Origin: Garcia nutans
Taxonomy: Eukaryota; Streptophyta; Magnoliopsida; Malpighiales; Euphorbiaceae
DNA: 64,000 bases
Direction of reading: 5' to 3'
Assembly: GCA_947685225.1 (NCBI GenBank)
Contig: CANTUV010000035.1
Coordinates: forward strand, 44,702,001 to 44,766,000
Shown: positions 45,906-57,348 of the stretch, in pieces
How the letters are laid out: every line of letters starts with the position of its first letter
How positions within the stretch are numbered: the first letter of the stretch is position 1
The notes under the pieces: model-generated
What the model was told of the DNA's origin: nothing
The model's database searches: none
What the model saw: the letters and a program-made list of their open reading frames with translations, nothing else
Translations under genes and position numbers: made by a program

Positions 45906-46055
45906 TGATTTTGGCCTAGTCCAACTCAAACCGAATCCTTTTTTTATAATTTTCAGAATGAACACATTTTATAAATTTAATTTTTTCCTTTATAAATTGG
46001 ATCGATTTGATTCAACCTTTTTAAACTAGGTTTAAGCTCTTTAAAATTGTAGCGG

Positions 46056-46339
46056 ACCAATTTTTGTAGCCATGACTTGGCCTATTCAAGTACTTGTAGA
46101 ATTTTATTTAACCATGAGTTGGCTTTATCTTTCTAATCAAAATGTTAAAAGACTGTACTTGTTTAATTCCATGCTTTAATATTTTGAATCCTAGTGACCG
46201 TCAGGCCAACTTTAATTTTATTAAATGCTACTTAATTTCCAATAGATAGCTAGCCATAATTTGGCCATACATTTTTCCTTAGTATTAATATAAAATTAAC
46301 AGGGACTAAATTAATTACATCAAGTCCTATATGGAAGGA
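46056..46339 (-). other. Element C sequence between integrase stop and B3
   Basis: No coding signal. A short GCCATGA(C/G)TTGGC motif is repeated about three times (about 46068, 46112, 46252). Confidence 0.45.
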
Positions 46340-46713
46340 TAATAATTTTTCAAATATTTACCATTGATTAATCTCCTATGTGGTTCTCCTTCTAGACTTG
46401 CCAACAAGTACACATTTCCATCTAGCACTTTGTAGACTTTAAAAGGACCTTCCCAATTAGGAGACCATTTTCCAAACTCTCTGTCCTTAGTGCTACTAGG
46501 TAAAATTACCTTCCAAACTAAATCTTCAACCTCAAACTTCTTCTATTTTATCCTTTTATTATATGACCTTGCTACTCTCTTTTTCTGCACCCTCGTATGG
46601 TTGAACGCCTGCATTCTCACTTATTTAAGATCTTTTAACTCCATGGCCATTGCCTTTGTAATTATATCATATACCAATTGATTATGTAATGCTACTCGAA
46701 GTGAGGAAACTAC
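46340..46713 (-). pseudogene. pol: Element C integrase, C-terminal part
   Basis: On the minus strand it reads ARSYNKRIK, VWKVILP, REFGKWSPNWEGPFKVYKVL and LEGEPHRRLINGKYLKNYYP. This is the C-terminal domain of a Tat-type integrase, which continues the core at 57348-57163 across element D. The stop lies near 46345. Confidence 0.85.
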
Positions 46714-48867
46714 TGTTGCGCTCGAATTAAGTACTACTACAAAGCGTCACTCGCAAGTATACGAGGTAGCTGTAGCAAAGGTGATCGCCCCAAGGTCGTT
46801 TCCCCAAGAAGGTGTGGTTCGTAATAGCTTGATTGACAAGTATTTAAATGCGGAAGTGTTTGTTGTATGAAATGTGCAAGATTAATTTAAACCTAAATTT
46901 AACGTGCGTAGAGATTAATGTGTGTGGGTGTACAAGATCAAATTGATTCTTGGGAAGGTGCCTAGGGTCATAGGTCCATTCAATCAAAGCCCAATTCTCA
47001 ATTATCCATTAATATAACCTTGTAATTAATTTGTTCCTTAAGGTTAATTAGTCAATTACCAATCCATTAGTTCTCACATTCATGAATTAACAATGACCAA
47101 TTCTTTTACGTTACTAAATTAATAAACCCTAGAACTTATATTTCTAATTCATTCATAGGGTGGTCGATTATATAGTTCCGATATAGAAATTCACCTCTCG
47201 GTCCGTCATCCAATATTCAAAGATCAATAGGTAGCTAATCTATCAGCCTAGCATTTAATACAATACAATCAACCAATCAACAAGGAACATCAATGTAAAT
47301 ATCAAATCAAAGCATTCAACCAAATATGCTACAAACCCTAAACATGGGTATTTAGCTCAACATCATCAATTTATAACATTCATTCAACTCAATATAAAAC
47401 AAATACAAATTGTTCATTGCAATATCAATCTCTTAATACAACAACAACAATAGAAATGAATTAAAAGAGAGAATAGAAAAACCCCTTGTGAAGATGCCAA
47501 GAGTAGGATTACTAGTCTTCCTCCTAGCTCCACTTTGATATTTGATGAAGAACTCAAGCCCTCTTCAATGGTTGATTCCCCTTGCAATGTGGAATGGAGC
47601 TTTCTCAAGTCACCAAACCTTTGGATGGAGCTTTCTCAAGTCACCAACTCTTTTGGAAGATAGAATGGAGCTTTCTCAAGTCACCACTCCCTTCAATGAA
47701 GCTTCTTCAACCTTTGAGAACTTGTAACCCAATTTATCCCAAAGAACCTCAAAGATCCTATCAATGGAAGATGGAGAAGGTGGAGAGGATGGAAATGGAG
47801 GTTTGGAGGTGAAGGGACAAGGGAGAGTGTCACTCTCTCCCTCTCCCACATTTTGCAGAAATTTTGGCTCCAAGAACCCAAGAACCCCCTCCATTTTCCT
47901 CTTCAATCCCTTTTAATTCATTCAAAAATCAACACCCATGCCTTCCAACTCATCCCATTTCCCTTTGTCCCCCACTTTTTATTTGTTTAATATTTCTTTT
48001 GGCAAGCAATAGTGTTTGTCTCCCACTTTGTCCCCCACTTTGTTGAAAGAAATTTGACTTTTCAGGTGGGACACGGCCAAGCCAAGACAAGCTTGGCCGT
48101 GTCTCTTGCAATTATTTTTCTTTTTCATGAGGTGACACAGCCAAGCCTTGGTTGGCTTGGCCATGTCTCTTGATTCTTCAGGGGACACGGCCGTGTCCGT
48201 CACTGGATCTCTTTCTTTCTTTCTTTCTCCTCTTAGGTTGTGAGAGGTGACACGGCCAAGCCAGATGGAGCTTGGCCGTGTCTTTTGATTTTCTTTCTTG
48301 GGACACGGCCAAGCTCCTGGCCGTGTCCCTCATTGTCTTTGATACAGAATGAGACACGGCCAGAGGACACGGCCGTGTCATGTGACACGGCCAGTGTCCT
48401 GGCCGTGTCCTTTGACAGTGACACTGGCCGTGTCCTTTGACAGTGTCAGTCTCTGCTTCTTTTCTTTCCTTCTTTGCTTGCTCTCTTGTTCTTGGTATGA
48501 ATGGGACACGGCCAAGCCATTTTTGTCTTGGCTGTGTCAGGTGACACGGCCACAAGCTTGGCCGTGTCTCTGAGTGTGTCTCTTCCTGCCTTCATTTTTT
48601 GCTATTTCTTTTCTTTGTTCTTTGTTTTGCCTTTTGAATGAGACACGGCCAGAAGAAATTTTGAGGGACATGGCCATGTCTTGCTTGGCTTGGCCATATC
48701 TTGCTTGGTTCATGCTTTTCTTGCCCGGTTTTGATCTTCCAAGGGTGTTTTTACTCTCAAACCTAAAAACAAACACTTTAAACAAACTTAAAACAAAAAT
48801 CAATCAAAATATTAACTAAAACACACATAAAATCATACTAAAAACTAGTATAAAAATGAACTAAACA
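46714..48867 (-). repeat. 3' LTR of element D (2154 bp)
   Basis: TGTTGCGCTCG...AACTAAACA on +. It differs from the other LTR by about ten substitutions in the first 1.4 kb, and by several indels in the GACACGGCC array. Confidence 0.93.
48065..48690. repeat. GACACGGCC / GGCCGTGTC dyad array in D 3' LTR
   Basis: About two dozen half-sites lie in 625 bp: pairs such as GACACGGCCAAGC / GCTTGGCCGTGTC, the palindrome GGACACGGCCGTGTCC at 48183-48198, and decayed forms (GACACAGCC, GGCCATGTC). The spacers are CT-rich (CTTTCTTTCTTTC). Confidence 0.92.
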
Positions 48868-48881
48868 AATACCCCACACTT
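48868..48881 (-). other. Polypurine tract of element D
   Basis: AAGTGTGGGGTATT on the minus strand abuts the LTR. Confidence 0.8.
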
Positions 48882-50271
48882 AACTCCTTGCTTGTCCCCA
48901 AGCAAGGCTAAAATGAAAACACACTAACCAGATGAATTTTGTTAAGTTCAAGAGTTATAAAGAATGTTTCAAGACTTCCCTATTCTTAAATCCGCAATCA
49001 ATATCGAATCAAACAAAATCGACACCCATGCAATTAAGTGGCTTTCCATGCATAACCAATGTTATCGCTCCCTCACTAACTCTTACAAGTGTTTGATCAT
49101 GGTGGTGTTTACACTAATAACAATCAATGAAAGATTATTGCCATAGGCTTGCTTATCAATAAAATCTCCATCACAAAATAACAATCAAGCATCAATCAAA
49201 AGGTCTTTATTTTGGTTGTAATGGGGCTAAGGTAAAGGAATGATATTTAGGAAATGTGAGCTTGATCATTAAGTTCAAGAGCACTTCAAGAATGAAGTAA
49301 CCATTCATAAACATAACCCAACAATCCCAAAACACCTTCCTCTCATCTACCCCTTGACGTTAAAGAGCTTTTCAAGGGAACTCACTTATTAAATCTTGTA
49401 ATGATACATTCCAACCCTTTCAACAAGGATAACAATTATTCTTATTATTATATATATTTTTTTTCTTTTTCTATTTTTTTTTTTTTTGCTTTGCAATCTG
49501 AAACCTACTACTTAACCCCACACTTAATTCAACACAACACTCGGTCATAAACACTCTTAAAATGCTCTTGACCTAATGAAAGGATAAGAGTTAAACAACA
49601 AGGTTCAAGCTAATGGTGTTGTGAAAAAGAAAGAAAAGGAAAAATAAAATAGGCTCAAAATTGGCTAACTAAGGTTAAAAATAGGGTTGGTCTTTTTAAG
49701 CCAAAGTGGTTTCACCTAATTGCCTTAATCATTTTGATGCAAAATTGAAATTTTTATGTAATCTTAAAATGTATGTCAAACCAAGTTCTAGCAACTCATC
49801 AATCAAAGATGTTCACCCACAACAATAATGATAAGTTGATGGCTCAATTCCTCACTAGGTTAATGGCAATGCAAAGAAAAACCGACAAAATTGACAATAA
49901 GCACCAATTCTACTCAATTCTCAAATTCATGCTTCAAAAATTCAAAGGTCATCAATCAACAATTTTTATAACAATTGAACTTCCTAAAATTCATTTATTC
50001 AAAGAAAAACATTAAAAACATAAACTAAACTTAAACAAAAACAAGTTAAAAGTAAAAACACAAAAACACATAATGCAATTAAAATTAAAACACAAAACCT
50101 AAAATGCACCCCACACTTAAAGATTCACATTGTCCTCAATGTGAGCATGCATACTACAAGGGGGGTTTAGATGAAACCTGATTTCCATCATTCCCAAATA
50201 CGATGTGTAGGGCTCCTTCCACCCATAATGCAATTGGAGCCCGTGACTGAGAGGATGAACCACATGTAACT
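48882..50271 (-). other. Non-coding internal region of element D
   Basis: No coding signal. It has a short hairpin CCTTGCTTGTCCCCAAGCAAGG at about 48882-48905 and a T-run at 49455-49490, and it ends in a second CCCCACACTTAA-type purine tract at 50108. This region would follow gag in the sense direction; pol is absent. Confidence 0.6.
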
Positions 50272-51741
50272 TTAAAATGCACCCGATGTACGGCAATCCC
50301 CAAAAAATATTCTTTGAAAAGGACATGTCTCATAGGGACATGTGAAGGTTGCCTCGGGGTTATCCTCCAGTGTTATAGGAACGTGGTAATAATTTTTATC
50401 TTCGTGAAACATGGGTATATCAGATTTCTGCTCTTTCTTACCACCAAGAGTAGTAGAGGTGACTTTTGGGGACTCTTTAATTTCAACCAAGCTTGGTTGA
50501 ATCACTTCTTCATCCACTTTAACAATGTCAAGTCCCCTCTCAACAACCTCAACATCTAAAACTAGCTTGCACTCCTCAAGTTCTAATTTGGGCATTTCAT
50601 GTTCTTCTTCTAAAGATATACCCATCTCAAGCTTATTTCCACTTTCTCCTTGGGAGTGCATATCATAGATGTTAGAAAATTGCTTACCTTGTTCCTCATC
50701 CTTCAAGCTACATGGAATTGGATTTGGTAGCTTATCAGGATTGGAAGATTCATGCAACTTTGATGAGGTTGATGCCTCTGAATTCTCCTTCTTGTTTGAT
50801 TGACTTTGTTTCTCCATGTTGGGCAGCATTTCCTCACCAATGTCTTCTTGATTAGTCCCTGCATCAAAGGAATCACAAAAATTGTTATATATCACCTGTT
50901 CACTTGTCAAATTTGTGATTACCTTGACTTGCTCCAATTGGCTAGGAAATTCCTCCTTTTGTTGTGCTTGGAGTTGATGTGCCAGTTGCCCAATTTGCAT
51001 TTCCACCCTCTTTAAGGATTCCTCCAAAGAATCAAATCTCTCATTGCTCCCTTCCTGATTTTGTGTGCTAATTTGAAGGTAAGAATTCAAATCATCATCC
51101 ACTGTGGATTTCTCGAATTGATCATGGTTTTGTGAGCTAGTTTGAATGAAGGCATTCAAACTATCTTCCAAAGTGGGTTCCTTAAGGTGATTTTGATTTT
51201 GCACGCTAGTTTGAATGAAGGCATTCAAACTTTCTTCTAAGGTGGGTTCCTTAAGGTGATCTTGGTTTCGTGTGCTAGTTTGAATGAAGGCATACAAACT
51301 ATCTTCAAATGTGGGTGGCTTAAGATACTCTTGATTTGAATATTGTTCTTGAGAGTAAGGATTTCCTTAGTAAGGTTGATAAAAATTTTAAGGTGGAATG
51401 TGCGGCTGATTTTCCCAAGAAAAATTTGGTTGGCTTCCCCAGCTGGGATTATGAGGATTGGAATATGTGTCATTTCTTTCCATTTGCTGGAAACCTTGGT
51501 AGTCATATTCTTCCTCTTGCCATTCTTGGTATCGTCCAAAACCCATGGAACACGTGTTTGCATTATGGCCTACATTGCCACATGCTGCGCATATCTCTTG
51601 GCGTGGCATAGGTGCTCTTCCTCTTGCATTTAGGACCTTAAGTTGATTCGTTAATTCTGCCAATTGCCATGCCATTTCAGAATTATCGTTCCTATCGTAA
51701 ACTCCTTCGTGCCTTGAAAAATGCATCTTTACACAAGGCAC
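50272..51741 (-). pseudogene. gag: Element D Gag, C-terminal part only
   Basis: The frame runs from about 51741 and is interrupted by two TAA codons near 51385 and 51366, then stays open to 50272. It has one CX2CX4HX4C knuckle (CAACGNVGHNANTC, about 51590), four diverged copies of a 25-residue unit with LNAFIQTS and NQ(N/D)HLKEPTLE (51300-51080), then RVEMQIGQLAHQL, a motif known from Athila Gag, and an acidic tail. The protein begins only about 120 bp from the PBS, so the capsid part is missing. The first plausible ATG is at 51726. Confidence 0.75.
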
Positions 51742-51863
51742 TCAGCAACTTAAATAAAACAAACAAATAATTAAATTGAAAGAAAAATAAAACAAATAAA
51801 CAATTAACAGTAAATAAACAAACAATGAAAAGAAAAATCAAACTATTACTACTGTGACAGCCT

Positions 51864-51881
51864 TCCCCGGCAGCGGCGCCA
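51864..51881 (-). other. Primer-binding site of element D (tRNA-Asp type)
   Basis: TGGCGCCGCTGCCGGGGA on the minus strand, six bases from the 5' LTR. It matches the PBS known for Athila elements. Confidence 0.88.
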
Positions 51882-52740
51882 AAAACTTGTTGCGCTCGAA
51901 TTAAGTACTACTACAAAGCATCACTCGCAAGTATACGAGGTAGCTGTAGCAAAGGTGATCGCCCCAAGGTCGTTTGTAACACCCCATCTTAGCCTACGTT
52001 TATAGACCAAGATGGACTGTTATCTCCTGGTAGTTGTGTCTTAATATTTTACTTAGCAAATTTTAAGTGCAGATTTAAAAAAATTTTCCAGAGTTTCCCC
52101 TATATTTGGGGTCCCAAGTGTCGCCAAAACTGATTTTTCTTATTTTTGAAAAACATTTTGTTTCACAATTCAACTCAAGCACACTCCCAATAATCCACCC
52201 TTATAACCTCACTACAATCCTGCAAGAAGAATTCACACTTCTATATTCACAACACAACTCAACTCAAAACCATACATTTATTATACATTACTAGATTTAC
52301 ATGCTACCTCAAGTTATCTCCTTGTATTGTTCAAATAAGTACATGCCAGTTTCTAATACCAAAATACAAAATGAAGGGCACCACCTAAACTTCTTGATGA
52401 CCCGCAAATCGCAGCACTCTTCTGCTCGCTACTGGCTCCTTGCTAATAACCTACGAGTTTAGAAGAAACTAAACTCGTTAAGCATTGCTTAGTGGGTACT
52501 TTAACTAATTACGAAAAATAAATAATAAAAGCATAATGCATTTTTAAAATCAATGAGTCGTATTGAAAAATAATATCACAGTAACAACAATCCATACATG
52601 TCATTTATTCAGTAATTATCATTTTATCATTTCGCTCCACAAGGTAATTTAGTAGACTAATGTATGGTAAGGAACTAACTGAAACAACTGTATATATATT
52701 CTGTGGCTATGGCCCTAAAAAAAATTGCGGACCAAGCCCT

Positions 52741-52915
52741 GTGGAATCTGTGGCCGAAGCCCTCGGACCGGAGTCCTATATAACTCGGGCGATTGCCCTA
52801 TATAACTCGGACCGAAGTCCTATATAGCTCGGGTCGTCACCCTATATAACTCGGACCGAAGTCCTATATAGCTCGGGTCGTCACCCTATATAACTCGGAC
52901 CGAAGTCCTATATTA
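52741..52915. repeat. 44-bp (2 x 22) minisatellite in E1
   Basis: CTATATAACTCGGACCGAAG and CCTATATAGCTCGGGTCGTC half-units alternate, about seven half-units. It starts about 765 bp inside the LTR. Confidence 0.9.
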
Positions 52916-54120
52916 AAGCAGCACTGCATATAGTATGATATATCATACCCTTACCGTACTCAGTACTGTCCCAGATACCAAGTGGAGCCAAAATTCTCAT
53001 ACCATTTCTTAATCGAATATGCATTATACAATTATCGACTTATGGTTCTTATATTATTTCAACGTGAAATATCATATTTTATCATTTTAATAACATACTA
53101 TACTCATTTATATTCATAAGGAATCAATTGGATTACTTTTGAAAAATGACCAAATGAATATTAGCAAAATGACCATATGAATAGTAAATTCTGGTTTTGG
53201 ACTCAACTCGATCCTTATTTTGAAAAATCGTATAAAATAATCCACTTGAGTAAAAATTCTAAAATTTTTACAGAATTTATTTTTACATGTTAAAATCATT
53301 CATTTAAAATTTCAGATCAAAATGGACACAAAATCTTGGTCAAATAGTTCACCCAACCAGACTGCTCCAGTTGCCCTGCATCCTGGCAGCAGTTTTGAAT
53401 TTTATAAATTCCGTAAATTAAATTCAATCAATGTGGTTCCAAATTATTTTTCTCAAATACTAGACTTATTAAAAAACAACATATCCAAAATTCAACTCAA
53501 TATAATTTTTCTATATTTAATTAAAAACCATACAAGTCACAGCATTTTACTAATTGTAAAACAGAAAAATTTCAAAAGGAGTTCCATGGTTAAAGTACCA
53601 AACCTTGCTTTTCCTTGCTCTTCTTATCTATTTCACTTCCTTTCCTCTCTAATCTCCTTGATTTCCTATGAATTTAATATGTCACATATGTAAGAACAAA
53701 CCCTAGATATGAACATGATGCTACCTTATGATTTTCTAACAATCCTTTACTTATTCTTACTAATAATCACCATTTTCATCATTTCCTTTAAGTGGTTTAT
53801 CATTTTTCACCATAATCATCAACTTACTAATTCTTTCCCAACATGAACATAATATCAAATCTTCCTAAACATAGCCTAATACCTAATTCTAATGAAAGAA
53901 TAAGACTTAGGATGGTATCTTACCTTATTTCCTATTGAATTTCACTTGAGAAATGGCTTAGACTTGAAACTTGTCTTCTTGAAAATGGAAGGGAGGGGGA
54001 GCACGACTTAAAGAAGAAGAAAAGTGGTGATGGTGGTGTCTTTTTGATCCTTACTTGTGTTTGGAAGACCATAATTAATTGTTTATAATTTAATTTCCAT
54101 TTAATTAATTTATTTATTTT

Positions 54121-54402
54121 CAATGGCCATGATTTGTCCAACACATTTGAATTTAATGGCTAGGATTTGGTTTATTTTCAATGGCCATGATTTGTCCAAC
54201 ACATTTGGATTTAATGGCTAGGATTTGGTTTATTTTCAATGGCCATGATTTGTCCAACACATTTGGGTTTAATGGCTAGGATTTGGTTTATTTTCAATGG
54301 CCATGATTTGTCCAACACATTTGGATTTAATGGCTAGGATTGGGTTTATTTTCAATGGCCATGATTTGTCCAACAAATTTGGATTTAATGGCTAGGATTT
54401 GG
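54121..54402. repeat. 58-bp tandem repeat, five copies, in E1
   Basis: Units start at 54121, 54179, 54237, 54295 and 54353 with CAATGGCCATGATTTGTCC. There are only a few differences between copies, so the expansion is recent. Confidence 0.95.
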
Positions 54403-56400
54403 CCACTTGAAAGTGGCTTTTTGTTCTTTTAAATTTTTCCCCCAAAGTTATATTTAATTACAAAATCGCCCCTCCAGTGGAAATGTCCAAAATGTCCTTA
54501 TCGGAAAATCGCCCGTAACTTACAAACCGTGCGTTTTCAGGAAAAATCGTGCACCACTGTTACTACCCGATTAATCTCGAGAATATTCTTCTAGGGTCAG
54601 ATATGAGCACTATTAAGAACTTCCGACACTTAATTTTTATGTTTACATAGTTGCCCCTAACTTTTGAGAAATTTCCACTTAGGTCCTTTTGACATCCCTT
54701 CTTGACCTTGCTGTCTTTCTTTATTAATATCTTTTTACTCACAACTCCAAATTAAGTAATTCTTATTCCCACTGAAACTAGACATCCGGGGATATATTGT
54801 ATAAAATTTCAGTTCGATCCGAGCTATATCTGATTTTTGACAGTCCTTCGAAATCAAACCTACTATGTTGTTCTGAGGCAGCTTGCACATTGTCTACTAA
54901 ATCCATCATATCTTTATATGTACAACTCCAAATTGGGTAATTTAAAGTTATACGTCTAGCTAAGACACAAATAAACAATTAAGTCTTCTTTGATACTCTC
55001 TAATTCTGTCATTAACTTGGATGAAATTCGAGCTCAAGTTATAGGTCATGTTCTAAGTTCCTTTGTTCTAAGCCTAAATCATATCCTCTATGTCTGTTTC
55101 TTACCAATCTGGAATTCGGGATGTTATATCGTTTCCCCAAGAAGGTGTGGTTCGTAATAGCTTGATTAACAAGTATTTAAATGCGAAAGTGTTTGTTGTA
55201 TGAAATGTGCAAGATTAATTTAAACCTAAATTTAACTTGCATAGAGATTAATGTGTGTGGGTGTACAAGATCAAATTGATTCTTGGGAAGGTGCCTAGGG
55301 TCATAGGTCCATTCAATCAAAGCCCAATTCTCAATTATCCATTAATATAACCTTGTAATTAATTGGTTCCTTAAGGTTAATTAGTCAATTACCAATCCAT
55401 TAGTTCTCACATTCATGAATTAACAATGACCAATTCTTTTACGCTACTAAATTAATAAACCCTAGAACTTATATTTCTAATTCATTCATAGGGTGGTCGA
55501 TTATATAGTTCCGATATAGAAATTCACCTCTCGGTCCGTCATCCAATATTCAAAGATCAATAGGTAGCTAATCTATCAGCCTAGCATTTAATACAATACA
55601 ATCAACCAATCAACAAGGAACGTCAATGTAAATATCAAATCAAAGCATTCAACCAAATATGCTACAAACCCTAAACATGGGTATTTAGCTCAACATCATC
55701 AATTTATAACATTCATTCAACTCAATATAAAACAAATACAAATTGTTCATTGCAATATCAATCTCTTAATACAACAACAACAATAGAAATGAATTAAAAG
55801 AGAGAATAGAAAAACCCCTTGTGAAGATGCCAAGAGTAGGATTACTAGTCTTCCTCCTAGCTCCACTTTGATATTTGATGAAGAACTCAAGCCCTCTTCA
55901 ATGGTTGATTCCCCTTGCAATGTGGAATGGAGCTTTCTCAAGTCACCAAACCTTTGGATGGAGCTTTCTCAAGTCACCAACTCTTTTGGAAGATAGAATG
56001 GAGCTTTCTCAAGTCACCACTCCCTTCAATGAAGCTTCTTCAACCTTTGAGAACTTGTAACCCAATTTATCCCAAAGAACCTCAAAGATCCTATCAATGG
56101 AAGATGGAGAAGGTGGAGAGGATGGAAATGGAGTTTTGGAGGTGAAGGGACAAGGGAGAGTGTCACTCTCTCCCTCTCCCACGTTTTGCAGAAATTTTGG
56201 CTCCAAGAACCCAAGAACCCCCTCCATTTTCCTCTTCAATCCCTTTTAATTCATTCAAAAATCAACACCCATGCCTTCCAACTCATCCCATTTCCCTTTG
56301 TCCCCCACTTTTTATTTGTTTAATATTTCTTTTGGCAAGCAATAGTGTTTGTCTCCCACTTTGTCCCCCACTTTGTTGAAAGAAATTTGACTTTTCAGGT

Positions 56401-56998
56401 GGGACACGGCCAAGCCAAGACAAGCTTGGCCGTGTCTCTTGCAATTTTTTTTCTTTTTCATGAGGTGACACGACGTCTCTTGATTCTTCAGGGGACACGA
56501 CCGTGTCCCTCACTGGACCTCTTTCTTTCTTTCTTTCTTCTCTTAGGTTGTGAGAGGTGACACGGCCAAGCCAGATGGAGCTTGGCCGTGTATCTTGATT
56601 TTCTTTCTTGGGACACGGCCAAGCTCCTGGCCTTGTCCCTCACTGTCTTTGATACAGAATGAGACACGGCCAGAGGACATGGTCGTGTCCCTTGATAGTG
56701 TCAGTCTCTACTTCTTTTCTTTCCTTCTTTGCTTGCTCTCTTGTTCTTGGTATGAATGGGACACGGCCAAGCCATTTTTGTCTTGGCCGTGTCAGGTGAC
56801 ACGGCCATAAGCTTGGTCGTGTCTCTGAGTGTGTCTCTTCCTGCCTTCATTTTTTGCTCTTTCTTTTCTTTGTTCTTTGTTTTGCCTTTTGAATGAGACA
56901 TGGCCAGAGGCTTGGCCGTGTCTCTGGGTGCGTCAGCTACTGCCTTGAAGAAATTTTGAGGGACATGGCCATGTCTTGCTTGGCTTGGCCATGTCTTG
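56401..56998. repeat. GACACGGCC / GGCCGTGTC dyad array in D 5' LTR
   Basis: Homologue of 48065-48690, with several units lost or gained relative to it (for example the GACATGGCCAGAGGCTTGGCC pair at 56907-56925). Confidence 0.9.
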
Positions 56999-57162
56999 CT
57001 TGGTTCATGCTTTTCTTGCCCGGTTTTGATCTTCCAAGGGTGTTTTTGCTCTCAAACCTAAAAACAAACACTTTAAACAAACTTAAAACAAAAATCAATC
57101 AAAATATTAACTAAAACACACATAAAATCATACTAAAAACTAGTATAAAAATGAACTAAACA

Positions 57163-57348
57163 ACTATCACTTTCATCGGTAAAACAACATCATGCCCATA
57201 AACCAAAGAAAATGAAGAAACCCCCGTGGCACTTCTTTTTGAAGTTCTATAAGCCCATAACATTTCTAATAAAATACTATGCCAATCTCTAGGATTATCT
57301 TCCAGCACTTTCTCCAGAATGTTTATAAGGATTTTGCTGGATGCCTTG
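57163..57348 (-). pseudogene. pol: Element C integrase, core C-terminal part
   Basis: The minus strand reads KASSKILINILEKVLEDNPRD, WAYRTSKRSATGVSSFSLVYG, typical of the end of the Tat integrase core. It is flanked by F on the upstream side and D on the downstream side. Confidence 0.88.

Larger units (their letters stand above)
28991..46055 (-). mobile_element. Element B3: Tat/Ogre-lineage Ty3 element, ~17 kb, with antisense cargo
   Basis: LTRs 28991-31189 (3') and 43982 to about 46055 (5'), a tRNA-Arg-type PBS, a PPT, decayed gag and pol with two RNase H domains, and about 5 kb between integrase and the PPT holding plus-strand cargo genes. The LTRs differ at many sites, so it is much older than A. 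The 5' LTR lacks the last bases of the family consensus, and no TSD can be shown. Confidence 0.85.
43982..46055 (-). repeat. 5' LTR of element B3
   Basis: It starts TGTGGGAAGAG and is homologous to 28991-31189 up to about 46040. There the family end (..TTAAGGGTCTACA) is lost, and the border of about 46055 is approximate. Confidence 0.78.
51975..55128 (-). mobile_element. Solo LTR E1 (3154 bp)
   Basis: It begins TGTAACACCCC and ends GGGATGTTATA, with perfect TSD TCGTT (51970-51974, 55129-55133). The terminus is TG..TA rather than TG..CA. It is homologous to E2 (61464 on) and shares terminal sequence with the LTR of chromovirus A. Orientation is set by that likeness. It holds two tandem arrays and no coding region. 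Confidence 0.9.
46714..57162 (-). mobile_element. Element D: non-autonomous Athila-like Ty3 element
   Basis: LTRs 46714-48867 and 51888-57162 (the latter split by solo LTR E1), a tRNA-Asp-type PBS, a PPT and a 3-kb internal region with only the C-terminal part of Gag. The flanks are ACTAC (46709-46713) and ACTAT (57163-57167), a TSD with one change. It is inserted in the integrase of element C. No pol is present, so it would depend on another element's enzymes. Confidence 0.9.
51888..57162 (-). repeat. 5' LTR of element D, split by solo LTR E1
   Basis: The pieces are 51888-51974 and 55129-57162. Without E1 and one TSD copy it is about 2116 bp. Rejoining at TCGTT restores the 46714 LTR order. 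Confidence 0.93.

Noticed and set aside
28986..46110. Target-site duplication for B3 (CCAGC on the left)
   Set aside because: The right end of the 5' LTR is degraded and no CCAGC is found there.
47414..56239. Overlapping 60-76 codon ORFs in both D LTRs
   Set aside because: They occur in several frames and both strands over the same LTR bases, with no family likeness.
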